From NCBI RefSeq assembly GCF_900143625.1, contig NZ_FRFF01000006.1, positions 33,382-97,381 on the forward strand: 64,000 bases of DNA. Reading direction: 5' to 3'. The stretch's first letter is position 1. The number at the start of each line of letters is the position of its first letter. The DNA comes from Nocardiopsis sp. JB363. Lineage in GTDB: Bacteria > Actinomycetota > Actinomycetes > Streptosporangiales > Streptosporangiaceae. Below are positions 46,590 through 54,998 of this stretch, piece after piece. Below the pieces are notes generated by a model. The model was not told the DNA's origin. It made no database searches and saw only the letters and a program-made list of their open reading frames with translations. A program made the position numbers and the translations under genes.

Positions 46590-47309
46590 ATGAGCGCCCG
46601 TTTCCAGGAGCTGGACTGGCGGAAGACCCCGATGGGCGAACTCAGCCTTCGGCGTCGGTACGACCCCTTCTTCCGCGCCGAGGTCCATGAGATCAAGCTC
46701 GACGACGAATTCTTGATGTCCAGTCTGTTCACCGCGGCCGAGATCGAGTTGGCCCGCTTGGCACTGGCCGAGCTCCAAGGAACCAGTGAGCTTCGCGTCG
46801 CCGTCGGAGGGCTGGGCCTGGGATACACGGCTCAAGCCGTGCTCGAAAGCGCAGATATCGATTCCCTCGTTGTGGTGGAAGCGCTCGCGGAGGTCATCGA
46901 CTGGCACCGGGAGGGGCTCCTCCCCGTGGGTCCGTCACTGACCTCTGACGCCCGGTGCCGCCTGGAACACGGCGACTTCTTCGCCACGGTCGACGCCGGC
47001 TCCGGACCTACTCCGAACTTGGGCACGCGGCCCTTCCACGCGGTGATCGTCGACATCGACCACTCTCCGCGCCACCTGCTCCATGCCGGCCATGCGGGTC
47101 TGTACACGGTGAAGGGACTGCGTCACCTCTCCGAACGCCTCCTGCTGCCGGATGGGATCTTCGCACTGTGGTCCAACGATCCACCGGACGAGGAGTTCAC
47201 CGGTCTCTTGAGCGAGGTCTTCGCCGAGGCCCGTGCGGAGGTCGTCGCATTCCCCAACCCGTTGCAGGGAAACGACGCCTACAACACCGTCTATCTCGCC
47301 CGTTCCTGA
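46590..47309 (+). CDS. Spermidine synthase-like (polyamine aminopropyltransferase family) protein
   Basis: 239 aa. The ATG at 46590 is preceded by CAGGAG with a spacing of about seven. A methyltransferase-like Rossmann fold is visible: ELRVAVGGLGLGYTAQAVL (about 67-85) as the ligand-binding loop, DSLVVVEAL as the acidic strand end, and FHAVIVDIDHSP near 150. It matches the spermidine-synthase-like proteins common in actinomycetes rather than a classical SpeE; the gatekeeper residues of true spermidine synthases are not clear. It sits between a transposon remnant and a tRNA cluster, so it is probably independent of the polyketide pathway. Confidence 0.75.
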   Translation: MSARFQELDWRKTPMGELSLRRRYDPFFRAEVHEIKLDDEFLMSSLFTAAEIELARLALAELQGTSELRVAVGGLGLGYTAQAVLESADIDSLVVVEALAEVIDWHREGLLPVGPSLTSDARCRLEHGDFFATVDAGSGPTPNLGTRPFHAVIVDIDHSPRHLLHAGHAGLYTVKGLRHLSERLLLPDGIFALWSNDPPDEEFTGLLSEVFAEARAEVVAFPNPLQGNDAYNTVYLARS

Positions 47310-47372
47310 ACCCGCCGCTCACCGTGGATCCGATGACCGCTGCCACGGTCGAGCGACGGTCGGACACAGCGA

Positions 47373-47406
47373 AGGGCATGTGCCGGATCTCTCCGGAACA
47401 TGCCCT
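47373..47406. terminator. Bidirectional terminator hairpin
   Basis: AGGGCATGT-G-CCGGA, loop TCTC, TCCGG-A-ACATGCCCT: a 15-pair stem with one mismatch. It lies between the convergent spermidine-synthase-like gene and the tRNA cluster and can end both transcripts. Confidence 0.7.
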
Positions 47407-47423
47407 GAACTGGTCATACTGTG

Positions 47424-47497
47424 TGGGCGATACAGGACTCGAACCTGTGACCCCTACCGTGTCGAGGTAGTGCTCTAACCAACTGAGCTAATCGCCC
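47424..47497 (-). tRNA. tRNA-Val (anticodon GAC)
   Basis: 74 bases on the minus strand. The acceptor stem GGGCGAT/ATCGCCC, the D arm TAGCTCAGTTGG, the anticodon stem CTACC/GGTAG and the T arm CAGGTTCGAGTCCTG are all intact. The anticodon loop reads TCGACAC, giving anticodon GAC for valine and, unusually, C rather than T at position 33. CCA is not encoded. It is the last tRNA of a three-gene cluster. Confidence 0.9.
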
Positions 47498-47511
47498 TGG
47501 GTGCAACTGGG

Positions 47512-47582
47512 AGGTGGAGACGGGATTTGAACCCGTGTAGACGGCTTTGCAGGCCGCTGCCTCGCCTCTCGGCCACTCCACC
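47512..47582 (-). tRNA. tRNA-Cys (anticodon GCA)
   Basis: 71 bases on the minus strand. Acceptor stem GGTGGAG/CTCCACC, D arm with GGCCGAGAGGC, anticodon loop CTGCAAA giving GCA, and T arm CGGGTTCAAATCCCG. CCA is not encoded. It lies 14 bases upstream of tRNA-Val in the same transcript. Confidence 0.95.
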
Positions 47583-47624
47583 GAGTACACGTGGGCGGCC
47601 TGGACCGCACCAGCGTCTCCTCCG

Positions 47625-47697
47625 AGCGGACGACGGGATTCGAACCCGCGACCCTCACCTTGGCAAGGTGATGCTCTACCAGCTGAGCTACGTCCGC
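47625..47697 (-). tRNA. tRNA-Gly (anticodon GCC)
   Basis: 73 bases on the minus strand. Acceptor stem GCGGACG/CGTCCGC, D arm TAGCTCAGCTGG, anticodon stem CACCT/AGGTG with loop TGCCA giving GCC, and T arm CGGGTTCGAATCCCG. First gene of the Gly-Cys-Val cluster, an order also known from other actinomycetes. Confidence 0.95.
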
Positions 47698-47753
47698 TTG
47701 CTTTCGGGCCCGACCTTCGATGTTTCTTCGGCCGTGCCTTGCTGCTGGTGAAG

Positions 47754-47781
47754 ACTTTAGCGGAGATTCCACAGACGGCAA
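47754..47781 (-). promoter_or_regulatory. Promoter of the tRNA cluster
   Basis: On the minus strand TTGCCG, a 16-base spacer, then TAAAGT match a housekeeping sigma promoter. It would start transcription about 50 bases before tRNA-Gly. Confidence 0.6.
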
Positions 47782-47901
47782 AATCGGTGGGGGAGAGGCT
47801 CCGGTGCGGCGATGGCCGGGGCGCTGGTGGGTACCCGGTAGCGTCCGCGTCATGCGGCCCGGGTAGGGCAGGGCACACCCCTGGAGAAGGAGGACTTGGC
47901 C

Positions 47902-49086
47902 GTGGTGGAGGAGTGCGGGGAGCACCGGGGGGAGACGTCCTGGTCACGGGCGCGCGAGCTCGCTCGGGGGCTGGGAGAGCGGCGGGGCTGCCCGGTGAGC
48001 GAGGCGCCGTTGGAGCGGGCTCTGGGCGGTCGATTGGCCGACGACCTGAAGGCGTTGGTGGGACTGCCCGCGTTCGACGCCTCGGCGATGGACGGGTACG
48101 CGGTGGCCGGTCCGTCCCCTTGGAAGCTGACCGGGACCCAGCTGGCGGGCACGCCCGTGGCCGGGCTGTCGTTGTCCTGCGGTGAGGCGGTGGAGATCGC
48201 CACGGGCGCGCGGGTGCCCAAGGGCGCCGAGTCGGTGCTGCCCTACGAGCACGCCGAGGTCGTGGACGGGCGGGTGAGCGGAGAGGCGTTGCCCGGGCGG
48301 CACGTGCGCTGGAGTGGGGAGGAGACCGCCCCCGGCGAGACCGTGCTGGAGGCGGGCGTGGAGGTGACCCCCGCGGTGCTGGGTCTGGCCGCTTCCTTGG
48401 GACACGACGTGCTTCCGGTGCGTCTTCCCACGGTGGAGGTACTGATCACCGGCGACGAGATCACCTCCGACGGGCTACCGGGGGAAGGGGTGGTGCGCGA
48501 CGCCATCGGCCCACTGCTGCCCGGGGTGGTGTCCTGGGCGGGTGGCCGACTGTCGCGCACCCGCCACTTGGGCGATGGTCACGACGATCTGTACGAGGCG
48601 CTGAGCGGGTGCCGGGCCGATGTGGTGGTGGTGTGCGGATCCTCCTCCAAGGGTCCGGCCGACCACCTGCGCGCGGTCCTGACGCGGCTCGGCGCGGACG
48701 TGGTGGTGGACGGGGTGGCCTGTCGGCCGGGACACCCGCAGTTGCTGGCGCACACCGACGAGACCGTGTTCGTGGGGCTGCCCGGCAACCCGAACGCCGC
48801 GCTGGTCGCCGCCCTCACACTGCTGGTTCCGCTGCTGGCCGGGATGGTCGGCCGGGACGAATCGACGCTGGGTCTGGGGCGCGCGCCGCTGGTCGGCGAG
48901 GTCCGGGGCGGGGGCTCGGGACGGACCCGGCTGGTGGCGGTGCGCGTGGTGGACGGGCGGGCCGAGCCGGTGGGCCACGACCGCCCGGGGAGCCTGCGCG
49001 GAGCAGCCCTGGCCCAGGCCTACGCGGTGGTCCCGCCGGAGGGGCCGGGAACGGACGTGGAACTGCTGCGGCTGCCAGGGGCGTAG
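47902..49086 (+). CDS. MoeA-like molybdopterin molybdotransferase family protein
   Basis: 394 aa. The GTG at 47902 is preferred because it lies eight bases after AAGGAGG; a TTG at 47896 is too close to it. MoeA landmarks are present: FDASAMDGYAV (about 54-64), GARVPKGAESVLPYE, ITGDEI, and LPGNPNAALVA near 300. MoeA inserts molybdate into molybdopterin-AMP. However, the stretch normally reading GG(V/T)S(V/M)GxxD is CGSSSKGPADHL here, so this may be a divergent paralogue rather than the main MoeA. No other molybdenum-cofactor gene is next to it. Confidence 0.8.
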   Translation: MVEECGEHRGETSWSRARELARGLGERRGCPVSEAPLERALGGRLADDLKALVGLPAFDASAMDGYAVAGPSPWKLTGTQLAGTPVAGLSLSCGEAVEIATGARVPKGAESVLPYEHAEVVDGRVSGEALPGRHVRWSGEETAPGETVLEAGVEVTPAVLGLAASLGHDVLPVRLPTVEVLITGDEITSDGLPGEGVVRDAIGPLLPGVVSWAGGRLSRTRHLGDGHDDLYEALSGCRADVVVVCGSSSKGPADHLRAVLTRLGADVVVDGVACRPGHPQLLAHTDETVFVGLPGNPNAALVAALTLLVPLLAGMVGRDESTLGLGRAPLVGEVRGGGSGRTRLVAVRVVDGRAEPVGHDRPGSLRGAALAQAYAVVPPEGPGTDVELLRLPGA

Positions 49087-49215
49087 GTCATCCGTCCCCG
49101 GAACCCTTCGGCGCGGAATCGAGGACCTCGGTCGCCGATCGAGAGTGCGAAGAACCACAGGGGTCGGGCCCCGGGGGAGCGGTGAGCCCGCGGCCCCGCC
49201 CCGGGCGTCGTGGAA

Positions 49216-50865
49216 CTACGCTCGGGTGCCCTCGGACTCGGTTTCGGACGCGCCCTCGGACTCGGACTCGTGCGTCACGGCCGGGGCCGGGGTCTCCACC
49301 GCCGGGTTGCCCCGTCCACGCAGCAGGAACCAGGCCTGCGCCGCGGCGGCCAGCACGATCACCACGGCGATCATCGAGGTCAGGTGCATGCCGTCGGTGA
49401 ACGCGACCCGCGCGCCGTCCATCAGCGCCGCGCCCGCGCCACCGCCCACCTGGTCCGCGGCGTTGGCGGCGCCGCCCAGGGTCTCCCGGGCCGCCTCGGT
49501 GGCCGCGACCGGTACTCCGTCCACCTCGGTCAGTTGGACTCGGTAGAACGCGGTCAGCACACTGCCCAGTACGGCCACGCCCAGGGCACCGCCCATCTCG
49601 TAGGCGGTCTCGGAGATCGCCGAGGCGGCGCCGGCCCGCTTGGGCGGGGCCGCGGACATGATGGCGCCATTGGTCAGGGTCTCGGCGAAACCGGAACCCA
49701 GGGCGATCAGCGCGAACGCCGTGGCGGCCAGCACCACGCCACGGGTGACGTCGTCGGCGGGGGTGAACAGCAGGGTGGCGAACCCGCCCGCGGTGACCGT
49801 CAGGGACACCCCGAGCACGGTCGACAGACTCAGGTGGCGGGCCACCCGGGCGGCGACCAGACCGGCGACGACCGAGATCACCAGGCCGGGCACCAGGACG
49901 ATGCCGGCGCGCATGGGCGAGACGCCGAGTACCAGTTGCAGGTACTGGGTGAGGAAGAACAGCGACCCCACCATCGAGAACACGATCATCAGGTTGGTGA
50001 CCACGGCGACGCTGAACACCCGTGAGCGGAACAGGTCGACGTCGATGAGCGGGTCCGAGAGCCCCCGCTGGCGTCGGATGAACAGGTACCCCAGGGTCAG
50101 ACCGACCACGAGGGAGGCGATCGAGGTCACGGCCAGGCCCTCGGAGGCCAGCTTCTTGATCCCGTACACGACGGGCAGCATGGCGCCGAGCGACAGCACC
50201 ACGCTGACCAGGTCGATCCGGCCGGAGTCGGTGTTGCGCGACTCGCGCACCAGCAACGGCACCAGGATCAGGATGAGCGCCATCACGGGCAGGTTGATCA
50301 GGAACACCGAGCCCCAGAAGAAGTGCTCCAGCAACCAGCCGCCCAGGATCGGGCCCAGGGCCGCGCCACCGGAGAACCCGGACGCCCAGATCGCGATCGC
50401 GAGCAGACGCTGGCGCGGGTCCAGGAAGATGTTGCGCAGCAACGACAGGGTCGAGGGCATCAGTGATGCGCCCGCGATGCCCAGCAGGGCGCGGGCGATG
50501 ATCAGCGTCTCGGCGTTGGGCGCGAAGGCCGCGAGGAGGGAGGCCACGCCGAAGGCGGCCGATCCCGTCATCAACAGGCGTCGTCGACCGATCCGGTCAC
50601 CGAGCGAACCCATGGTGATCAGCAGGCCGGCCAGGATGAAGCCGTAGATGTCGACGATCCACAGCAGTTGACCGGAGGTGGGGCGAAGCGCCTCGCTCAG
50701 CGCGGGTACGGCGAAGCCCAGCACGGTCATGTCGACCGAGATCAGGACCACGGGCAGGACCAGGACTGCCAGTGCGGCCCACTCGCGCGGACCCGCGAGC
50801 GCGGGCGGGGCCCCGTCGCCCCCGTGTGCGCGGACGGAGTTGTTTCCGGTCTTGGCGGAGCTCAT
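49216..50865 (-). CDS. MFS multidrug efflux transporter, DHA2 (EmrB/QacA) family
   Basis: 549 aa, about 14 hydrophobic segments. Family motifs are visible: VDMTVLGFAVPALSEAL in the first segment, GSLGDRIGRRRLL in loop 2-3, and GPILGGWLLE in segment 5 (motif C of drug/proton antiporters). Two adjacent ATG codons are possible; the one ending at 50865 gives better spacing from GAGGGA. It exports drugs across the inner membrane using the proton gradient. The C-terminus is an odd acidic tail rich in Ser-Glu (HESESEGASETESEG). It is divergent from a TetR gene whose operator lies between them, so it is probably repressed by that regulator. Confidence 0.92.
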   Translation of the reverse strand: MSSAKTGNNSVRAHGGDGAPPALAGPREWAALAVLVLPVVLISVDMTVLGFAVPALSEALRPTSGQLLWIVDIYGFILAGLLITMGSLGDRIGRRRLLMTGSAAFGVASLLAAFAPNAETLIIARALLGIAGASLMPSTLSLLRNIFLDPRQRLLAIAIWASGFSGGAALGPILGGWLLEHFFWGSVFLINLPVMALILILVPLLVRESRNTDSGRIDLVSVVLSLGAMLPVVYGIKKLASEGLAVTSIASLVVGLTLGYLFIRRQRGLSDPLIDVDLFRSRVFSVAVVTNLMIVFSMVGSLFFLTQYLQLVLGVSPMRAGIVLVPGLVISVVAGLVAARVARHLSLSTVLGVSLTVTAGGFATLLFTPADDVTRGVVLAATAFALIALGSGFAETLTNGAIMSAAPPKRAGAASAISETAYEMGGALGVAVLGSVLTAFYRVQLTEVDGVPVAATEAARETLGGAANAADQVGGGAGAALMDGARVAFTDGMHLTSMIAVVIVLAAAAQAWFLLRGRGNPAVETPAPAVTHESESEGASETESEGTRA

Positions 50866-50988
50866 CATTCCCTCGTTAATCGGATCGCAGAGTGGCCCGG
50901 ACCCCGAGAGGTCGACGTGTCCGGGAGGGAAGGGAAGTCTGGTCGACCGGTCGGGCCGCGTGGGACACAAAACCGGGACTCTTCAACC

Positions 50989-51026
50989 GTCCAACCGGTA
51001 CAGTACCGTCCAGCCGGTACAGTGTC
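50989..51026 (+). promoter_or_regulatory. Tandem operator/promoter between the MFS and TetR genes
   Basis: A perfect palindrome CGGTAC-A-GTACCG (50996-51008) and a direct repeat GTCCA(A/G)CCGGTACAGT (50989-51004 and 51008-51023). The second TACAGT could be a -10 box; the TetR start GTG follows about seven bases after it without a Shine-Dalgarno sequence, suggesting a leaderless message. Confidence 0.6.
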
Positions 51027-51030
51027 AATC

Positions 51031-51582
51031 GTGAGTACTTCGAATACACGTGAGCGCATCCTCGACTCGCTCCAGGACATCCTCGTCGGCGTCGGTTATT
51101 CCGCGGTGACCCTGGAGGCCGTGGCACGCGACGCGCAGGTGTCCAAGGGTGGCCTGCTGTACCACTTCCCCTCCAAAGCGGCCCTGATGAACGGGCTGGT
51201 CCAGCGGTTGGGCGTGCTGGCCGAGGCCGAGTTCAAGGAGGCGCGGGAGAGCGGAGAGGGCGTGGTGCGGGTCTTCCTGCGGACCTCGCTGCCACAGAGT
51301 CCCGAGGAGCGGGAACTGTACTGGGCGCTCATCGCGGCGCTGCGCAGTCACGAGGAGCTGGAGGAGGAGGCGGTCCGGCACGTGCAGTACCTGTTCGTGC
51401 ACTGGCGCGAACTGCTGCACGAGGAGCTGACCGACCCCGTCCTCGCCGAGATCATCCTGCGGGCCGGCGATGGCCTGTACATGTCGGCGATCGCCGGCCT
51501 GGGCCGGCCCGATCCCGAGCTCACCCAGAAGATGATCGACCGCCTGGTCGAGGAGTCGGATCGGGTGCGTCGCCCCCGCTAG
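51031..51582 (+). CDS. TetR family repressor of the divergent MFS efflux gene
   Basis: 183 aa from the GTG at 51031, directly after the operator repeats. Helix-turn-helix: VTLEAVARDAQVSKGGLLYHF (about 24-44). The C-terminal part (about 75-180) resembles the ligand-binding domain of TetR_C-type drug regulators. The divergent layout and the tandem palindromic repeats point to control of both itself and the DHA2 transporter, with release by the transported drug. Confidence 0.9.
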   Translation: MSTSNTRERILDSLQDILVGVGYSAVTLEAVARDAQVSKGGLLYHFPSKAALMNGLVQRLGVLAEAEFKEARESGEGVVRVFLRTSLPQSPEERELYWALIAALRSHEELEEEAVRHVQYLFVHWRELLHEELTDPVLAEIILRAGDGLYMSAIAGLGRPDPELTQKMIDRLVEESDRVRRPR

Positions 51583-51725
51583 GGGACCCGACCGTCACCG
51601 GACCCGGTCCTCGAACACCTGCACCATTGGGAGCCGGATCCGCGTTCGGTCAGCCAGGCCACGGCCTCGTCGAACATGAGCATCAGCGTCGGAACGTCAT
51701 CGGTGCCACCTCGGCGCAGCCGCAT
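51579..51725 (-). pseudogene. Truncated GNAT acetyltransferase
   Basis: 48 codons on the minus strand beginning MRLRRGGTDDVPTLMLMFDE and continuing AVAWLTERG. This is the N-terminal beta-strand and first helix of a GNAT-family N-acetyltransferase, whose acetyl-CoA-binding core is missing. The frame then stops inside the end of the TetR gene, so the rest of the gene was lost. Confidence 0.55.
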
Positions 51726-51797
51726 GGGCCTCTCCCGTGCTCGTGGGGGTCGTGTGCGACGGGTCCGGTGTGCGACGGGCGCGTCGAGGGAATGATG

Positions 51798-51847
51798 CCG
51801 GCCCCCGGTTCCCTTGCCGCCGGCCGTTTCCGGGAGCCGGGGGCCGG
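51798..51847. terminator. Strong hairpin downstream of the TetR gene
   Basis: Arms CCGGCCCCCGGTTCCC (51798-51813) and GGGAGCCGGGGGCCGG (51832-51847) pair over 16 positions with one G-T pair; the loop is 18 bases. A probable transcription terminator, without an obvious T run, as is common in actinomycetes. Confidence 0.55.
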
Positions 51848-52092
51848 GACCGGAAGGTGACGATGTGGTGCTGTTCACGTGTCCCGGAACGTGGTTTACT
51901 TCCCAGTAACTTCGTTGCCGTAGTCGGGCTCCGTGCCGGTCACGGGCCCGCTTACCTGGTGAGGTGAGGTGTGCACTACCTCGACGAGTGGGGTGTGCCG
52001 GGTCGACCCGGGGACCGCTTTTCGCGAGACTGTTCCCACCTCGCCGGGGTGTCCGCGAGGTGAGAACACGCAGACGGGAAAGCGGGGGTCGG
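51848..52092. other. Upstream region of the mannose-6-phosphate isomerase gene
   Basis: With 51726-51847 this makes a 367-base gap without a gene. TTCACG followed 17 bases later by TACTTC is a possible weak promoter; no operator or RNA element was recognised. Confidence 0.3.
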
Positions 52093-53277
52093 ATGCACAG
52101 GCTCACCAACCAGGTACGACCGTACGCCTGGGGAGCGCGGGCCGCCATCCCACGCCTGTTGGGCACCGAGCCCGACGGCACGCCCCAGGCGGAATTGTGG
52201 CTGGGCGCCCACCACGGCGCACCCAGCACCGCGCACTGCCTGGACGGCTCCAAGTCCCTGCCCGACCTGATCGCCCGGGACCCGGACCGCGTGCTCGGCC
52301 CGGAGACCGCCGAACGCTTCGGTGCCCGCCTGCCCTACCTCCTGAAGTACCTGGCGGCGGAAGCGCCCCTGTCCTTGCAGGTCCACCCCGACGCCGCCCG
52401 CGCCCGCTCCGGGTACGAGGCCGAGGAGAGCGCCGGGATCCCCGTCGACGCCCCACACCGGAACTACCGGGACCCCCACCACAAACCCGAGCTCCTGCTC
52501 GCCCTGGAACCGTTCGACGCCCTGTGCGGTTTCCGTGAACCCGCCGCGACCCACGCCGACCTGGTCGGTCTCGGCTCCGACCTGGCCGTGCGTCTGTGCG
52601 AGGACCTGTCGCACCCCGACACCCACACCGCGCTGCGCGCCGCCCTGACCCGCCTGCTCAGCCTCCCCGACGTCGACCGATGTCGGATGATCGACGAGTT
52701 CGTCGCCGAGTGGGTCGAACGCGACCGTCCCTGCGCGCACGCCGAGATCGTCGCCGACCTGGCCGCCCGCTACCCGGGCGATCCCGGGGCGATCGCCGCG
52801 TTGCTGCTGAACCGGCTCACCCTGTGGCCCGGCCAGGCCCTCTTCCTTCCCGCGGGCAACCTGCACGCCTACCTCCAGGGCACCGCCGTGGAGGTGATGG
52901 CCAGCTCCGACAACGTGCTCCGCGCCGGCCTGACCGGCAAACACGTCGACGCCCCCGAGCTGCTCGACGTGGTGGACTTCTCCGTCCTGCCCATCCCCTA
53001 CGCCCGACCCGACTTCCTCGATGGACGCCGTGAGTTCCGCCCGGCCGCCCCCGAGTTCGCGTTGCACGAGATCGGCCCCGGCCGGATCACCGCGCACCTG
53101 CCCGGGAACGGGCCCACCGTGATCCTGGTCCTGCGTGGCGACGTGGAACTGGTCGCCGAGGTCGGCGAGGGCGTCACCCTGCGCCGCGGTGAGTCGGTGT
53201 TCGTGCAGGCCGACAGCGGGCCCATCAAGGTCGAGGGGCACGGTCACGTGATCGCCACGACCGTCGGGTCGTACTGA
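52093..53277 (+). CDS. manA: Mannose-6-phosphate isomerase, class I
   Basis: 394 aa. The ATG at 52093 starts the conserved MHRLTNQVRPYAWG; upstream in-frame sequence is not conserved-looking. Zinc-site elements of type I phosphomannose isomerases are seen: LQVHPD (His, about residue 97), HKPELLLAL (Glu, about 134) and PAGNLHAYL (His near 260). It interconverts mannose-6-phosphate and fructose-6-phosphate, feeding GDP-mannose for glycans and cell-envelope sugars. Normal length and intact. It stands as its own unit upstream of the FKBP gene. Confidence 0.92.
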   Translation: MHRLTNQVRPYAWGARAAIPRLLGTEPDGTPQAELWLGAHHGAPSTAHCLDGSKSLPDLIARDPDRVLGPETAERFGARLPYLLKYLAAEAPLSLQVHPDAARARSGYEAEESAGIPVDAPHRNYRDPHHKPELLLALEPFDALCGFREPAATHADLVGLGSDLAVRLCEDLSHPDTHTALRAALTRLLSLPDVDRCRMIDEFVAEWVERDRPCAHAEIVADLAARYPGDPGAIAALLLNRLTLWPGQALFLPAGNLHAYLQGTAVEVMASSDNVLRAGLTGKHVDAPELLDVVDFSVLPIPYARPDFLDGRREFRPAAPEFALHEIGPGRITAHLPGNGPTVILVLRGDVELVAEVGEGVTLRRGESVFVQADSGPIKVEGHGHVIATTVGSY

Positions 53278-53371
53278 ACCATTCCGGCACGTCATCGCGT
53301 TCCGGGACGAGTGCACCGACAACACCGATAACGTGGGCCTCGCATTTCACAGCAGCGAGAGGGGACCCGTT

Positions 53372-53746
53372 ATGGCGCTTGAGCGTCCGGAGATCGACTT
53401 CATCGAGGGCCCGCCGCCCGCCGACCTGGCGATCACCGACATCCAGGTCGGCGAGGGCGAGCAGGCCGGCCACGGCAGCACCGTCAGCGTCCAGTACGTC
53501 GGCGTCGCCCACTCCACCGGTGAGGAGTTCGACGCCAGCTGGAACCGCGGCGAGCCGCTCAACTTCCGTCTGGGGTCCGGCCAGGTCATCTCGGGCTGGG
53601 ACCAGGGCGTCATGGGCATGCGCGTGGGCGGCCGCCGTCAGCTGGTCATCCCGTCGCACCTGGCCTACGGAGAGCGTGGCGCCGGCGGCGTCATCAAGCC
53701 GGGGGAGACCCTGGTGTTCGTGGTGGACCTGGTCGGCGTCAACTGA
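53372..53746 (+). CDS. FKBP-type peptidyl-prolyl cis-trans isomerase
   Basis: 124 aa, the usual size of the single-domain actinomycete enzyme, without a signal peptide. The start is the ATG at 53372, after AGAGGGG. FKBP core motifs: VSVQYVGVAHSTGEEFDASW (about 38-57), VISGWDQGVMGMRVGGRR and IPSHLAYGERGAGGVIKPGE. It speeds folding steps at prolines in the cytosol. A strong bidirectional hairpin follows its stop. Confidence 0.95.
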   Translation: MALERPEIDFIEGPPPADLAITDIQVGEGEQAGHGSTVSVQYVGVAHSTGEEFDASWNRGEPLNFRLGSGQVISGWDQGVMGMRVGGRRQLVIPSHLAYGERGAGGVIKPGETLVFVVDLVGVN

Positions 53747-53752
53747 CACGCC

Positions 53753-53790
53753 AAGGGCCCGTGGCGCGTTCGGTCGCGTCACGGGCCCTT
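53753..53790. terminator. Bidirectional rho-independent terminator
   Basis: AAGGGCCCGTGGCGCG, loop TTCGGT, CGCGTCACGGGCCCTT: a 16-pair stem with one mismatch, placed between the convergent FKBP and acyl-CoA dehydrogenase genes. Confidence 0.8.
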
Positions 53791-53806
53791 GCGTTTCCCG
53801 CTTCCC

Positions 53807-54982
53807 CTACCCGAGGGTTGCGCCCACCTTCACGTGGCCCTTGAGCAGGTCGCGGGCGATGGTGCGGCGCTGGATCTCGTCGGTGCCCTCGAAGATGCGC
53901 AGCAGCCGGACGTCCCGGTAGAAGCGTTCGATGGGTAGCTCGCGGGTGTAGCCCATGCCGCCGTGGATCTGCATGACACGGTCGACGATCTCGTTGGCCT
54001 TGACCCCGCCGAACAGCTTGGCGATGGACTGCGCGTGCCGGGAGTCCTTGCCCTGGGAGACCTGCCAGGCGGCGTGCAGCACCAGCAGGCGCAGCGCCTC
54101 GATCTCGGTCTGGGAGTCCGCGATCATCCACTGGATGGCCTGCCGGTCGGCGATCGGGGCGCCGAAGGTCTCGCGGGTCTTCGCGTAGTCGATGGCCATG
54201 CCGAGCAGCCGCTCGCAACCGCCCAGGGCACGGGCCGGCAGCAGGTAGCGCCCCTTGCCGATCCACTTCATGGCCAGCGCGAAGCCCTGGCCCTCCTCAC
54301 CGAGGATATTGGCGTGCGGGACCCGCACGTCCTGGAAGATGAGCGAGGCGGGGCGGCGCTCGCCCATGGTGTCGATGGGCTCGGAGGTCCAACCCATGTC
54401 ACGGTCGACGAGGAAGCAGGTCACGCCCCCGTTGGCGCCCTTCTCGGGGTCGGTGACGGCGAACACCAGGGCGAAGTCGGCCTCGTTGCCACCGGTGATG
54501 AAGGTCTTCTCACCGTTGATGATCCACTCGTCGCCGTCGCGAACGGCCTTGGCACGGATGGCCTTGGCGTCGGAGCCGGCACCGGGTTCGGTGATGGCGA
54601 AGCAGGACTTGCGCTCGCCGGCGATGGTCGGCAGCAGGTAGCTCCGCTGCTGTTCCTCGTTGGCGTGGTAGAGGATGTTGTCGGCCTCACCGCCGAACTT
54701 GAAGGTCAGAAAGGACCGACCGAGTTCGGTCTCGATGAGGGCCTCGGTGACCGCGTCCAGGCCCATGCCGCCGTACTCCTCGGGGGTGGCCACACCCCAG
54801 AAGTCGGACTTGCGGGCCAAGGCGCGCAGCCCGTCACGTTCCTCGGCGTTCAGACCGGGCGGGTGGCCCTCGCGTTCGCGCCGCAGGACGTCGTTCTCCA
54901 GCGGCACCAGTTCCCGCTCGACGAAGGTCCGCACCCAGCTCTGGACGGCGCGCTGCTCCTCGCTCAGTGAGAAATCGATCAC
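53807..54982 (-). CDS. Acyl-CoA dehydrogenase
   Basis: 391 aa from the GTG ending at 54982, preceded by GGGGAG; this gives the typical N-terminus MIDFSLSEEQRAVQSWV. FAD and substrate motifs: CFAITEPGAGSDA (about 125-137), WIINGEKTFITGG, and the C-terminal signature YTRELPIERFYRDVR with the catalytic-base region IFEGTDEIQ. It oxidises acyl-CoA to enoyl-CoA, passing electrons to ETF, in fatty or branched acid breakdown. It is divergent from a TetR gene across two copies of a palindromic operator, so it is probably under that regulator. Confidence 0.93.
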   Translation of the reverse strand: MIDFSLSEEQRAVQSWVRTFVERELVPLENDVLRREREGHPPGLNAEERDGLRALARKSDFWGVATPEEYGGMGLDAVTEALIETELGRSFLTFKFGGEADNILYHANEEQQRSYLLPTIAGERKSCFAITEPGAGSDAKAIRAKAVRDGDEWIINGEKTFITGGNEADFALVFAVTDPEKGANGGVTCFLVDRDMGWTSEPIDTMGERRPASLIFQDVRVPHANILGEEGQGFALAMKWIGKGRYLLPARALGGCERLLGMAIDYAKTRETFGAPIADRQAIQWMIADSQTEIEALRLLVLHAAWQVSQGKDSRHAQSIAKLFGGVKANEIVDRVMQIHGGMGYTRELPIERFYRDVRLLRIFEGTDEIQRRTIARDLLKGHVKVGATLG

Positions 54983-54998
54983 GGCTGCTCCCCAATAA

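Noticed and set aside
49216..50025. Plus-strand frames of 270-335 codons opposite the MFS gene
   Set aside because: Gly/His/Arg-rich shadow translation of the transporter gene.
52596..53033. Open frame inside the mannose-6-phosphate isomerase gene
   Set aside because: Pro/Arg-rich shadow frame without motifs; the isomerase has its metal-site motifs intact.
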